This document shows positions 1-7,506 of a stretch of 51,087 bases of DNA, in pieces (the first letter of the stretch is position 1; every line of letters begins with the position of its first letter). This DNA comes from DASPJL01 sp035628645 (GTDB taxonomy: Bacteria > Bacteroidota > Bacteroidia > Cytophagales > Cyclobacteriaceae). The notes beneath the pieces were generated by a model. The model saw only the letters and a list, made by a program, of their open reading frames with translations, had not been told where the DNA came from and made no database searches. A program made the position numbers and the translations under genes. The stretch is taken from contig DASPJL010000033.1 of the NCBI GenBank assembly GCA_035628645.1, positions 1 to 51,087 on the forward strand. The letters are read 5' to 3'.

Positions 1-722
1 CACCCACTCGCTGAGTAAATGACGAATACCTTATCCTTATGCGATAAGAATTGCGGACCTTCATTGACATCCACGTGAGGAGGATTATTAGGATCATTAG
101 GAATGTCACCATGGCGCTCCCATTCGTATTTCGGCGAGGAAATTTTCACCCTTTTGCCGTCTATAGTCCATGGGTTTTTAAGCTTTGCAATATAAATATC
201 CTGACGGCCATTAACATCCCCTTCCCATCCAGACCATATCATGTAAAGTTGATTTTTATGCCGGAAAACCGATCCATCTATGGCCCACTTATCTGTTTTA
301 TCTGAAATTTTCCCTTTGAACACCCACTCTCCTGACAAAGGATCTGAAGAAGAATTTTCCAGGACATACATCCTGTGGTTTTCATTTTTTCCATTATCAG
401 CGGCAAAATAAACATACCATTTCCCATCAATAAAATGTATTTCCGGTGCCCAAATTTCTTTCGAGTACATGGTATTTGCCGGTGGCGTCCAAATGTTTTT
501 CCTTTCAGCATTCTCCAGATCGGAAAGATCCTTTGTTTTCCATATATCAATCCGGTTTCCTAAAGTATTAGTGTAATAATAATATCCGTCCTTGTAAATA
601 CTCCAGGGATCGGCACCGGAAGGAAGCAAGGGATTTGTAAAGGTTTCCTGCGCATAGACTGATGTTGAAAGAAGCCACAAAAGGAAGAAGATCATGCCGC
701 GTTCTATTTTCACTGGGTTCAT
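1..722 (-). CDS. Glycoside hydrolase family 43 enzyme, exported (3' end outside window)
   Basis: The reading frame stays open from an ATG at 722 to the window edge, giving about 240 residues of an N-terminal part. A signal peptide runs to about residue 24 (hydrophobic stretch, then VYAQ). The five-bladed propeller family GH43 is indicated by its three acidic sites: general base D38 in ADPW, the pKa-modulating D149 in AIDGSVF, and general acid E221 in NEGPQF. APEIH near residue 92 is also typical. Family members are mostly alpha-L-arabinofuranosidases, beta-xylosidases or arabinanases, and the exact substrate cannot be read from this fragment. The next gene upstream on the same strand is another exported glycosidase. 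A hairpin terminator lies between them, so this gene may have its own promoter. The C-terminus and any accessory domain are not visible. Confidence 0.9.
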   Translation of the reverse strand, partial: MNPVKIERGMIFFLLWLLSTSVYAQETFTNPLLPSGADPWSIYKDGYYYYTNTLGNRIDIWKTKDLSDLENAERKNIWTPPANTMYSKEIWAPEIHFIDGKWYVYFAADNGKNENHRMYVLENSSSDPLSGEWVFKGKISDKTDKWAIDGSVFRHKNQLYMIWSGWEGDVNGRQDIYIAKLKNPWTIDGKRVKISSPKYEWERHGDIPNDPNNPPHVDVNEGPQFLSHKDKVFVIYSASG

Positions 723-770
723 TGTTTCGGGTTAAAAGTTTTGATTTGATAAATTCGGGGACTTTAACTA

Positions 771-818
771 AAAAAGACAGGCACAACCTAAGGGTAGTTA
801 TCCCCAATTATGCCTGTC
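771..818 (-). terminator. Rho-independent terminator after the GH5-like gene
   Basis: An 8-bp perfect stem (776-783 with 811-818, GACAGGCA pairing with TGCCTGTC) is followed, on the minus strand, by a run of five Ts. It lies just past the stop at 833 and would end the GH5-like transcript before the GH43 gene. The 27-nt loop is long and is the weak point. Confidence 0.6.
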
Positions 819-832
819 CTGGTAACAAAGTA

Positions 833-1942
833 TTAATTATGATTAAGCTTTTTAATTAACTCTACTTCATCCTGTCGGTATGGAGTGCCATCTTTTCTGA
901 AAACATCATGAAACCACTCAACCGGCTGACTGCCGTCGGCAATTGGCGTATCCCATTGGTAAATGGTGTTGCTCTTCCCTGAAACCAAGCCCCAGTTGAT
1001 GGCACCAACGTTGTGATCTTTTAACATTGGTAAAATGTTAGAAAACCTGCTGTTTCTCGTCCGGGCCATATACTCGGTGCAGATCATTGGCTTTCCATGG
1101 CTTTTAAGAAGTTCCATAACCCTTCGGTGCCATCTTTCATCTTCGTAATCGTGATAAGTAATTATATCAGAATTGGCCGCCTGAAAAGCATTCAATTTTT
1201 CAAAATCCCATGCCCATAATCCGGCAGATATTGGTTGTTGGGGGTTGACTTCACGAGCCCACTGAAATACTTTTTTCAACAACGGTAACGACTTTTCTCT
1301 CTTACCACTATTGCCCGGTTCATTATATAAATCCCAAAGCAAAATTCTTTCATCCTTAGCAAAAGCAGTCATTACATCCTTCACGTATTTTTCCAATTGG
1401 GGAAAAAGGGTAGAATCGCTGGAAAGCGGCTGTCCAGGATCTTGTACCCAACCTGAATTATGTACGCCTGGTTTTGGCTCCGGCTGTTTACCTGCTACCG
1501 GAATCTTATTCCAACAATCATCAAAAAAGACAAAAATAGTTTTGATTTTATGTTTATCCGCAATTGAAAGGTATTGATCCATTCTCTTTTTAAAACCTTC
1601 AGGATCTTGTTTCCAGGCTACACTGTGAAGGTATACCCTCATCGTATTGAACCCAATATTTTCTGCCCATCCTAATTCCTTATCAATGGTAGCAGGATCA
1701 AAGGTTTCTGCCTGCCACATTTCCAACTGGTTTATTGCATTACTTGGAAGGAAATTAGCCCCTGTGATCCAGTCGTGTTGCTGGTACCAGGCATGTGCTT
1801 TTTCTGCCGACCAAACCTGGCCAGGTTGAGTTTTGTTTTTAGATTTCTGGGAATACCCGTCAAAACACACGATTGTAAATAAAAGGAGGAATAAAACCTG
1901 TGTTTTTAGAAAAGGCAACTGATTTTTGTATTTCATTAGCAT
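833..1942 (-). CDS. GH5-like (clan A) exported glycoside hydrolase
   Basis: This is a 369-residue secreted TIM-barrel glycosidase. Residues 1-31 look like a signal peptide ending in GYSQ; an alternative start is the ATG two codons on. The acid/base glutamate is probably E208 in LWDLYNEPGN at the end of strand 4, and the nucleophile E290 in ICTEYMARTR at the end of strand 7, the arrangement of clan GH-A and family GH5 in particular. Related Bacteroidota proteins carry names such as cellulase or 1,4-beta-xylanase, but substrate assignment on this basis is weak. It is first of two minus-strand glycosidases; the partner is GH43, a combination seen in hemicellulose or arabinan loci. No SusC/SusD pair or regulator is visible inside the window. 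Confidence 0.85.
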   Translation of the reverse strand: MLMKYKNQLPFLKTQVLFLLLFTIVCFDGYSQKSKNKTQPGQVWSAEKAHAWYQQHDWITGANFLPSNAINQLEMWQAETFDPATIDKELGWAENIGFNTMRVYLHSVAWKQDPEGFKKRMDQYLSIADKHKIKTIFVFFDDCWNKIPVAGKQPEPKPGVHNSGWVQDPGQPLSSDSTLFPQLEKYVKDVMTAFAKDERILLWDLYNEPGNSGKREKSLPLLKKVFQWAREVNPQQPISAGLWAWDFEKLNAFQAANSDIITYHDYEDERWHRRVMELLKSHGKPMICTEYMARTRNSRFSNILPMLKDHNVGAINWGLVSGKSNTIYQWDTPIADGSQPVEWFHDVFRKDGTPYRQDEVELIKKLNHN

Positions 1943-2263
1943 AATTATTTGGGGTATTGATATTTATTTCGTTTTAACAACAGTTTAATTTTATCTAAAT
2001 TTTCCTTGACGTATTGGAATACCAGTAATACAAAAAATCCCTTTGTCAGGGACTATTTAATGTTCTTCTAAATCAAATTCTATTGAATGGCAATTGAAAT
2101 GTTTGCCGATTTAGTTTACGCTGAATACTGATAAAAACCTATTTTTCTAAATTAAAGACTTGCTTTAACATAAGGTTGTCACATCCACTTTTTAATTTTG
2201 ATAGACCAGGATTAAAATTATTCCGTTTTTTTACCACATCAATAACATTTTTAAATCTTTCCA
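1943..2263. other. Divergent intergenic region with a short palindrome
   Basis: This 321-bp spacer lies between the GH5-like gene (minus) and the YdeI-like gene (plus) and must hold promoters for both. I see no coding frame. A small palindrome, GTATTGGAATAC, is at 2011-2022, with a further GTAATAC at 2025-2031. A 5-bp hairpin (TCCCT/AGGGA) follows at about 2038-2053. The palindrome is about 70 bp upstream of the glycosidase start and could be an operator; this is inference only. Confidence 0.3.
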
Positions 2264-2644
2264 ATGGAAGTAAATAAAGGAATTGAAACTTTTTATGCCA
2301 GAACGAGAAAGGAATGGCGGAATTGGCTTAAAGAAAACTGCCAGTCAAAAAAAGAAGTATGCCTGATTCTTTATAATAAAATAAGTGAAAAAGAATCTGT
2401 CAGCTATGCAGAGGCCGTTGAAGAAGCTTTATGTTTCGGTTGGATCGATTCATTGACAAATAAAAGAGATGCGGAAAGTCGTTATCAGCGATTTTCACCC
2501 CGTAAACCCAAGAGCAATTGGAGTAAATCAAACATTGAAAGGGTAGAAAAATTAATAAAAGAAGGACTAATGACCGAGCACGGGCAGAAGTTAATTGATT
2601 TTGCAAAAGAAACAGGAAAGTGGGGCGTTGATAAAATGTCCTGA
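2264..2644 (+). CDS. YdeI/OmpD-associated-like protein, C-terminally short
   Basis: The 126 residues match the N-terminal part of the YdeI/OmpD-associated family: an EALCFGWIDSLTNK stretch near residues 51-64, then RFSPRKPKSNWSKSN, then a helix ending in LIDFAKETGKW. Full-length members are usually around 190 residues and end in a further helical domain (OmdA type). Here the frame stops soon after GKW, and the next 80 bp do not restore it in any frame. It may be a truncated gene whose N-terminal domain persists, or a short natural variant. No cellular role is firmly known for this family. The downstream neighbour is convergent. Confidence 0.7.
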   Translation: MEVNKGIETFYARTRKEWRNWLKENCQSKKEVCLILYNKISEKESVSYAEAVEEALCFGWIDSLTNKRDAESRYQRFSPRKPKSNWSKSNIERVEKLIKEGLMTEHGQKLIDFAKETGKWGVDKMS

Positions 2645-2724
2645 ACTATCATGAATGTGATTTAATTGAAACCATATGGGAAAAGCAACTCATACTTATC
2701 ACCTGAATCACAGATAATCACAGT

Positions 2725-3621
2725 TCAAGATGATAGATACTGAAAAAAATTCGGCAGGATGACCCGTGGTTTAAGAAAAAAGAAAAGTAACATTGGCAAA
2801 AGGAATACGGCGTCTCCTAACATGCGGTACCTTTCGTGATATTTAAAATAATCCCCTTTCAACAGGATCAATAAAAGGAGGGCATTCATTATCAGAAAGA
2901 TTATTTCAACAAGGATAAACTTAAAGTCCGGGGAAGAATATAAAGCAAAAGCGGCGATTAAAAAATTAAGGATTATTAAGCCGTATAAAAGGTATTTTGT
3001 GTTTTTTTCTCCCAATGCCCTCGCAAATGACGTTTGTTTTTCTTTTTCATCTTTGGCTATTTCAAATAAGGAGAACTCGATAAGGTTAATGCATGCCAGA
3101 AGAAATACTTGTATAAGGGAAATGACGACGGCAAAGGTTATTCCGAGAAACGCAGTACTTAAGGCGCAAATAGATACTCCAAAAGTATAAATCAAGGCTA
3201 TTCCGAATTCCTTAAGGATGAATGGGGAGACTTTAAATTCAAATAATTTAACCAGGGAAAAGTGCAAGGTGACCAGCACAAATCCAACACAGCCCAGGTA
3301 AATGGTGAGGGGATAGAGATAATAAATGATTGAAAAGGAAGTTATAATGGCTATAATAATCCATGCTAAAAGGATTGTTTGAAAATTCTCCTGATGGAAG
3401 CGATGCCTTGGAATTACCGCCTGAATTTTTATTTTCTTTGCATCAATTAAATGATCCAGCGTATAGATCAACCATACAACCAGGGAAAGTGATATTAAGG
3501 AAGGAATATAGATGGCCTGTCCTGTTAAAATATAAAAAAGTATTGAACAGGCAGCGGCTCCAATGGCAACATCAATACTCAGATTCTGGATTGTTTGATA
3601 CAAATTTTTAAAGCGACTCAA
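2725..3621 (-). CDS. Polytopic membrane protein resembling the UbiA prenyltransferase superfamily
   Basis: The protein has 298 residues and about eight hydrophobic segments. Two charged loops sit where UbiA enzymes carry their Asp-rich motifs: YTLDHLIDAKK around residues 53-63 (D56, D60), and a cytoplasmic loop with DEKEKQTSFARALGEK around 190-206, resembling the DxExD...LG second motif. UbiA enzymes move polyprenyl or other isoprenoid chains onto aromatic or sugar acceptors in the membrane. The first motif lacks the usual Asn and the second is degenerate, so activity is uncertain. It is not a typical MenA. It stands alone, convergent with the YdeI-like gene. Confidence 0.55.
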   Translation of the reverse strand: MSRFKNLYQTIQNLSIDVAIGAAACSILFYILTGQAIYIPSLISLSLVVWLIYTLDHLIDAKKIKIQAVIPRHRFHQENFQTILLAWIIIAIITSFSIIYYLYPLTIYLGCVGFVLVTLHFSLVKLFEFKVSPFILKEFGIALIYTFGVSICALSTAFLGITFAVVISLIQVFLLACINLIEFSLFEIAKDEKEKQTSFARALGEKNTKYLLYGLIILNFLIAAFALYSSPDFKFILVEIIFLIMNALLLLILLKGDYFKYHERYRMLGDAVFLLPMLLFFFLKPRVILPNFFQYLSS

Positions 3622-3760
3622 TGAAAATAAATAATTAAAATGTACAATTGTAAAAAAAAATATTTTATAAGTTTGAAACTTCTTAATTTAAAGCCAGTAT
3701 AAGTACTACGTTTAAATAAACCGCAAATTTGCATTATTTAGATAAATCTCTAAAAGTTAA

Positions 3761-4720
3761 ATGAACACTCAAGGATCTAATGATTTCAACAGCCAGGCTG
3801 AGGAAAGCAAAAAACAATCTAATAGCATAAAAGTATTAACCGTTTTAGTCGTAATTCTTGTCATCGCTATTGGATTTCTGATATACTCCAACATGCAATT
3901 ACGAAATGAAGTAGAAGATCAATCCCAAAAAATTGTAACAAAAGACTCAGATGTAGTTCAAAAGACGAAGGAACTTGATGAGTTAAGATTAGAATTTGAA
4001 AGGGTAAGGGAAGAAAGAGAAGCATTGGGGTTAAATAATGATTCACTAAATCTTCAGATTCAGGATCTGGACAAAACAATAGCACAGTTAAAAAGAACAG
4101 GTACAGCGAACGCTAAGAAACTAAGAGAGCTAGATGCTTTGGTGGCTTCATTGAGAGCAGATCTGGCACAAAAAGATGAGCAGATCGCCCAGCTGACTTC
4201 CGAAAGAGATACTTTAAGGGTGAATGTTGATAGACTTGACAGGGAACGAACCATGTTGAGGGATACCATCACAACCCTTAGCTCTACCAAAGAAAGACTG
4301 CAAAGTAAAGTAGATGTCGGTTCTGTTCTTGAAGCGCAGAATGTTAAAGTGTCTGTAATTAACAAAAGAGGTAAAGAAAAAGATACCAAAAGATTCCGTT
4401 CTAAAATTATTGACAAAGTTAAAGTTGACTTTACCTTAGACGAAAACAAGGTTACCGATGCAGGTTCAAAAGACATTATGATAAGTGTTATTGAACCCAG
4501 TGGCGCTACACTTTATGACCTTGCCAATGGAGGCGGAATCTTCGATGCTGACGGTAAAAAGGCTTATTTCAGCGCAAAAGAAACCATTAACTATAACAAT
4601 GAAAAAATGGACGTATCAGTTCTATACGATAAAGGTATGCCATTTGAAAAAGGAAAACACATTGTAGAGGTATATGCTGATGGTCATAAAATCGGTGAAA
4701 GTTCTTTCCAGGTAAAATAA
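3761..4720 (+). CDS. Single-pass membrane protein with long coiled coil, function unknown
   Basis: I do not recognise a named family. The 319 residues comprise a short polar N-terminus (1-24), one transmembrane helix (about 24-45), a long heptad-type coiled coil rich in E, K, L and R (about 50-190), and a C-terminal beta-rich domain (about 195-319) beginning with VSVINKRGKEKDTKRF. The lack of a cleavage site suggests an inner-membrane anchor with the rest in the periplasm. It is a single-gene unit: a long A/T-rich leader precedes it and a strong terminator follows 18 bp after the stop. Similar proteins are commonly left as hypothetical in Cytophagales. Confidence 0.8.
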   Translation: MNTQGSNDFNSQAEESKKQSNSIKVLTVLVVILVIAIGFLIYSNMQLRNEVEDQSQKIVTKDSDVVQKTKELDELRLEFERVREEREALGLNNDSLNLQIQDLDKTIAQLKRTGTANAKKLRELDALVASLRADLAQKDEQIAQLTSERDTLRVNVDRLDRERTMLRDTITTLSSTKERLQSKVDVGSVLEAQNVKVSVINKRGKEKDTKRFRSKIIDKVKVDFTLDENKVTDAGSKDIMISVIEPSGATLYDLANGGGIFDADGKKAYFSAKETINYNNEKMDVSVLYDKGMPFEKGKHIVEVYADGHKIGESSFQVK

Positions 4721-4738
4721 AATAAATAAAAAATATCT

Positions 4739-4768
4739 AAAAAAGGCCTGATAATTCAGGCCTTTTTT
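4739..4768 (+). terminator. Rho-independent terminator after the coiled-coil gene
   Basis: An 11-bp perfect stem (4741-4751 with 4756-4766) with a TAAT loop ends in a T run. A flanking A run makes it able to work in both directions. Confidence 0.9.
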
Positions 4769-4853
4769 GATTAATTTGGTTTTTTGTTGAGATGAAGAAT
4801 TGTAAATTTTTTCCTTAATAAGTGATTATTAATAACCTATAACCTATTTAAAT

Positions 4854-5345
4854 ATGCCCTCTTTTGATATCGTGAATAAGGTGGATGCGCAGACACTGGA
4901 CAATGCTATAAATACAGCAAAAAAGGAAATTTTAAACCGCTTTGATTTCAGAGATTCTAAAAGCACCATTGATCTGGATAAAAAGAGCAATACTGTCCAT
5001 ATTGTAAGTGAAAATTCTATGAAAATCGATGCCATAATGGACACTATTCTTACCAGAATGGCTAAACAGGGCTTAGACATAAAATGTCTTGATGCCGGGG
5101 AAGAAGAATATTCTTCAGGAAATATGGTTAAAAAAGACGTTAAAGTAAGGAGTGGTATTGAAAAAGAAGACGCAAAAAAGCTTATTAAAATAATAAAAGA
5201 TTCTAATTTAAAGGTTCAGGCCTCAATAATGGATGACCAGGTAAGGGTTACCGGTAAGAAGATTGATGATTTACAGAGCGTAATTGCTTTACTGAGAAAA
5301 AGCAACTTTCAACTTCCCCTTCAGTTTGTAAATATGAAAAGCTGA
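4854..5345 (+). CDS. yajQ: YajQ family cyclic-di-GMP/nucleic-acid binding protein
   Basis: At 163 residues it has the usual length of the YajQ (formerly UPF0234) family: two ferredoxin-like folds joined head to tail. It opens MPSFDIVNKVD and has the conserved NRFDFRDSK segment at about residues 29-37, and ends in the typical FQLPLQFVNMKS. Some members bind cyclic-di-GMP and act as transcription co-regulators; others have been tied to RNA or phage functions, so the specific role here is open. It is a single gene between a terminator and a CACAGAG-type intergenic repeat. Confidence 0.93.
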   Translation: MPSFDIVNKVDAQTLDNAINTAKKEILNRFDFRDSKSTIDLDKKSNTVHIVSENSMKIDAIMDTILTRMAKQGLDIKCLDAGEEEYSSGNMVKKDVKVRSGIEKEDAKKLIKIIKDSNLKVQASIMDDQVRVTGKKIDDLQSVIALLRKSNFQLPLQFVNMKS

Positions 5346-5350
5346 TTTAT

Positions 5351-5452
5351 TTACCACGGAGATAGCGGAGGTTTACACAGTTATTTAGATACTACCGGAA
5401 ATTTTCTCTGTGTATCTCCAATTTCCCCGTTTCCTCCGTGGTTAAATGTTGA
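5351..5452. repeat. Intergenic palindromic element, CACGGAG type
   Basis: The left arm starts ACCACGGAGATAGCGGAGG and the right arm ends CTCCGTGGTTAA, so the ends are inverted copies. Between them lies a looser ACACAG/CTGTGT pair. The same kind of sequence recurs at 8215-8305 and partly at 17290-17385. It lies between the convergent yajQ and OmpA-like genes. Confidence 0.7.
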
Positions 5453-5463
5453 AATTTAATTTG

Positions 5464-6156
5464 CTAATAGCTTCCTTCCTCTACTTCTCCCAATTCTCCT
5501 TTTTCTGCCGCTTTTTTAAGTTTTTTGTTTGCGTAAATAGCCACTTCTACTCTTCTATTTTCTTGTTTTCCCATTTCCGTATCATTGGCAGCAACGGGTT
5601 GAAGTTCGCCATAACCTTCAGTTACCAATCTGCCATTCTTCACGCCAAGTTCATTTAAGTAGTCAGATACTGATTTTGATCTTCTTTCGGACAAGAGTCG
5701 ATTGTACTCTTCGGTTCCGGTGTTGTCTGTATGACCTTCAATCAACACTTCAGTATCGTCATATTTCTTCAGTGTTTCAGCCAATTGATTTAAATTGTCT
5801 TTTGCCGCTTGTCTTAGTCCTGCGGAATTTACATCAAAGAGAATTCCTGAATCGAAGGTAATTTTGATGCCTTCTCCCACTCTTTCAATTTTCGCATTCT
5901 CCCCAATATCATCCTTTAATTCTTCTGCTTGTTTGTCCATATACCTTCCGATAAGTGCTCCTGCCGCTCCGCCTACTGTAGCGCCAATTATAGCTCCGGC
6001 TGCAGTACTTCCGGTTTTACTTCCGATAACTCCACCAACAGCTCCACCAGCCCCGGCGCCGATAATTCCGCCTTTGGTGGTTTTGTTCATATTGCTGCAG
6101 CTAAAAGTGAAAACGACCGCAAGCATTATGATAAATATTTTCTTAAAATCTTTCAT
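5464..6156 (-). CDS. OmpA-family outer-membrane lipoprotein with glycine zipper
   Basis: The 230-residue precursor has a signal peptide with lipobox TFSC (lipidated Cys at about residue 20), then a glycine-zipper segment of GxxxG repeats (about 29-70), then an OmpA C-terminal domain (about 95-210). The peptidoglycan-binding signature is clear: EGHTDNTGTEEYN, LLSERRSKSV and GYGELQPV...NRRVEV. Such YiaD-like proteins tie the outer membrane to the cell wall. It is a single minus-strand gene; its upstream spacer is occupied by a heptad-repeat element. Confidence 0.92.
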   Translation of the reverse strand: MKDFKKIFIIMLAVVFTFSCSNMNKTTKGGIIGAGAGGAVGGVIGSKTGSTAAGAIIGATVGGAAGALIGRYMDKQAEELKDDIGENAKIERVGEGIKITFDSGILFDVNSAGLRQAAKDNLNQLAETLKKYDDTEVLIEGHTDNTGTEEYNRLLSERRSKSVSDYLNELGVKNGRLVTEGYGELQPVAANDTEMGKQENRRVEVAIYANKKLKKAAEKGELGEVEEGSY

Positions 6157-6221
6157 CGTTAGTTTTGATTTAGGTTAAACGTTTACTGTATAATACTAAA
6201 AGAAATGGGTTAAGGTTGCGG

Positions 6222-6385
6222 GGAGGATGGAGCCAAGGAGATGGAAGATCGAAGTGTACGTTCTCAACACCTGAATAAACGGTGACTGTTTTATGAGCTT
6301 TTACTTTTGGGGCGAACATGGATTGATTCCTAGCTCGTTAATTTCTGTTTCATCCTTCCACGCCACCCACTTCATGCTTCCAACC
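6222..6385. repeat. 164-bp element with inverted 7-bp-period arms (GGAAGAT type)
   Basis: The left arm, 6222-6256, is five consecutive degenerate 7-mers: GGAGGAT, GGAGCCA, AGGAGAT, GGAAGAT, CGAAGTG. The right arm, about 6351-6385, read on the minus strand, gives TGGAAGC, ATGAAGT, GGGTGGC, GTGGAAG and similar. The core is not repeated elsewhere in the window. It sits between the divergent OmpA-like gene and menC. Confidence 0.65.
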
Positions 6386-6404
6386 TTTTTCTTACTTTTA
6401 CCAT

Positions 6405-7448
6405 GTGAAAGCAGAGATAACTCCGTACGTATTAAAATTTAAATTTGAAGCGGGCACTTCAAGAGGGGTGCTTACTGAAAAGAAAACCTGGTTTATCACA
6501 GTTTATGAGAATTCACTTAAAGGAATAGGTGAATGTGGCCCGCTAAAGGGGTTAAGCACGGACGACAGAATAGATTTTGAAGATAAGCTTTTTGACATTT
6601 GTAATAAGCTTCATCAATATTCAATGCCCGCGACCGAAGCAGAATGTCTGGATCTTGCAGGAAATATTGTTCCTGATGAATTACCATCAGTGCGTTTTGG
6701 TGTTGAAACTGCCTTACTCGATTTATTGAATGGAGGAAAAAAAATAATCTTCGATAATGCTTTTAGTAAAGGGAATCAGTCTATTCCTATAAATGGCTTA
6801 ATCTGGATGGGGAAAAAGGACTTTATGCTGGAGCAGATAAAGCATAAGTTAAAGGAGGGCTACAGTTGTTTAAAAATGAAAATTGGTGCCATTAATTTTC
6901 AGCAGGAATGTGAATTGCTTGAATTTATCAGAAATCAATTTAGTGAAAGCGAGTTGGCTTTACGGGTAGATGCCAATGGCGCTTTTACTTTTGAAGAAGC
7001 CAAAGAGAAACTAAAAATATTAAGGCAATATGGCATTCATTCTATAGAACAGCCGATAAAAGCCAAACAGCTAAAAGAAATGGCTGAGCTGGTAAAATTA
7101 AACCTGCTGCCCATAGCTCTGGATGAAGAACTTATTGGTATCCATACTACGGAGCAAAAGGTCGAATTACTGGAAATAATAAACCCACCTTATATAATTC
7201 TAAAGCCGACTTTGGTTGGAGGAATTAGATCGTGCCGGGAATGGATAAATCTTGCAGAAGAAAGGAATATTGCCTGGTGGATTACCTCTGCCCTTGAATC
7301 AAATACCGGGTTAAATGCCATCGCTCAATTTACCGCAGAATATGATATCAAAATTCCACAAGGGTTGGGGACGGGACAGTTGTATCGGAACAATGTGGAG
7401 TCTGGGCTGACAATAAAGCGAGGGGCATTGTATTGTAAAATCGGATAG
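6405..7448 (+). CDS. menC: o-Succinylbenzoate synthase (enolase superfamily)
   Basis: The enzyme dehydrates SHCHC to o-succinylbenzoate in menaquinone synthesis. All five muconate-lactonizing-subgroup residues are visible: K157 and K159 in CLKMKIG, metal ligands D189 (RVDANGAF), E215 (SIEQP) and D240 (ALDEEL), and K267 (ILKPTLVGG). Length (347) is normal. The start is GTG at 6405; the ATG two bases before is closed by an immediate stop in its own frame. No other men genes are nearby. Members of this subgroup also include N-acyl amino acid racemases and dipeptide epimerases, but the WW/SALES end favours MenC. Confidence 0.85.
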   Translation: MKAEITPYVLKFKFEAGTSRGVLTEKKTWFITVYENSLKGIGECGPLKGLSTDDRIDFEDKLFDICNKLHQYSMPATEAECLDLAGNIVPDELPSVRFGVETALLDLLNGGKKIIFDNAFSKGNQSIPINGLIWMGKKDFMLEQIKHKLKEGYSCLKMKIGAINFQQECELLEFIRNQFSESELALRVDANGAFTFEEAKEKLKILRQYGIHSIEQPIKAKQLKEMAELVKLNLLPIALDEELIGIHTTEQKVELLEIINPPYIILKPTLVGGIRSCREWINLAEERNIAWWITSALESNTGLNAIAQFTAEYDIKIPQGLGTGQLYRNNVESGLTIKRGALYCKIG

Positions 7449-7467
7449 AAATGCGGTTGTTTCTCAT

Positions 7468-7500
7468 AACCCTCCAAGGGTTTCAAACTCTTGGAGGGTT
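7468..7500. terminator. Hairpin between convergent menC and sirtuin genes
   Basis: A perfect 11-bp stem (7468-7478 with 7490-7500, AACCCTCCAAG) with an 11-nt loop lies 19 bp past the menC stop and 6 bp past the sirtuin stop. Neither strand has a strong T run, so termination by this hairpin alone is uncertain. Confidence 0.55.
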
Positions 7501-7506
7501 AGTTTC

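Noticed and set aside
4060..4476. 138-codon minus-strand frame opposite the coiled-coil gene
   Set aside because: Shadow of the coiled-coil region; Ser/Leu-rich low-complexity product without any motif.
5795..6178. Long plus-strand frame opposite the OmpA-like lipoprotein
   Set aside because: Antisense shadow of the glycine-zipper and OmpA region; composition is Ala/Pro-rich from reading Gly/Ala codons backwards.
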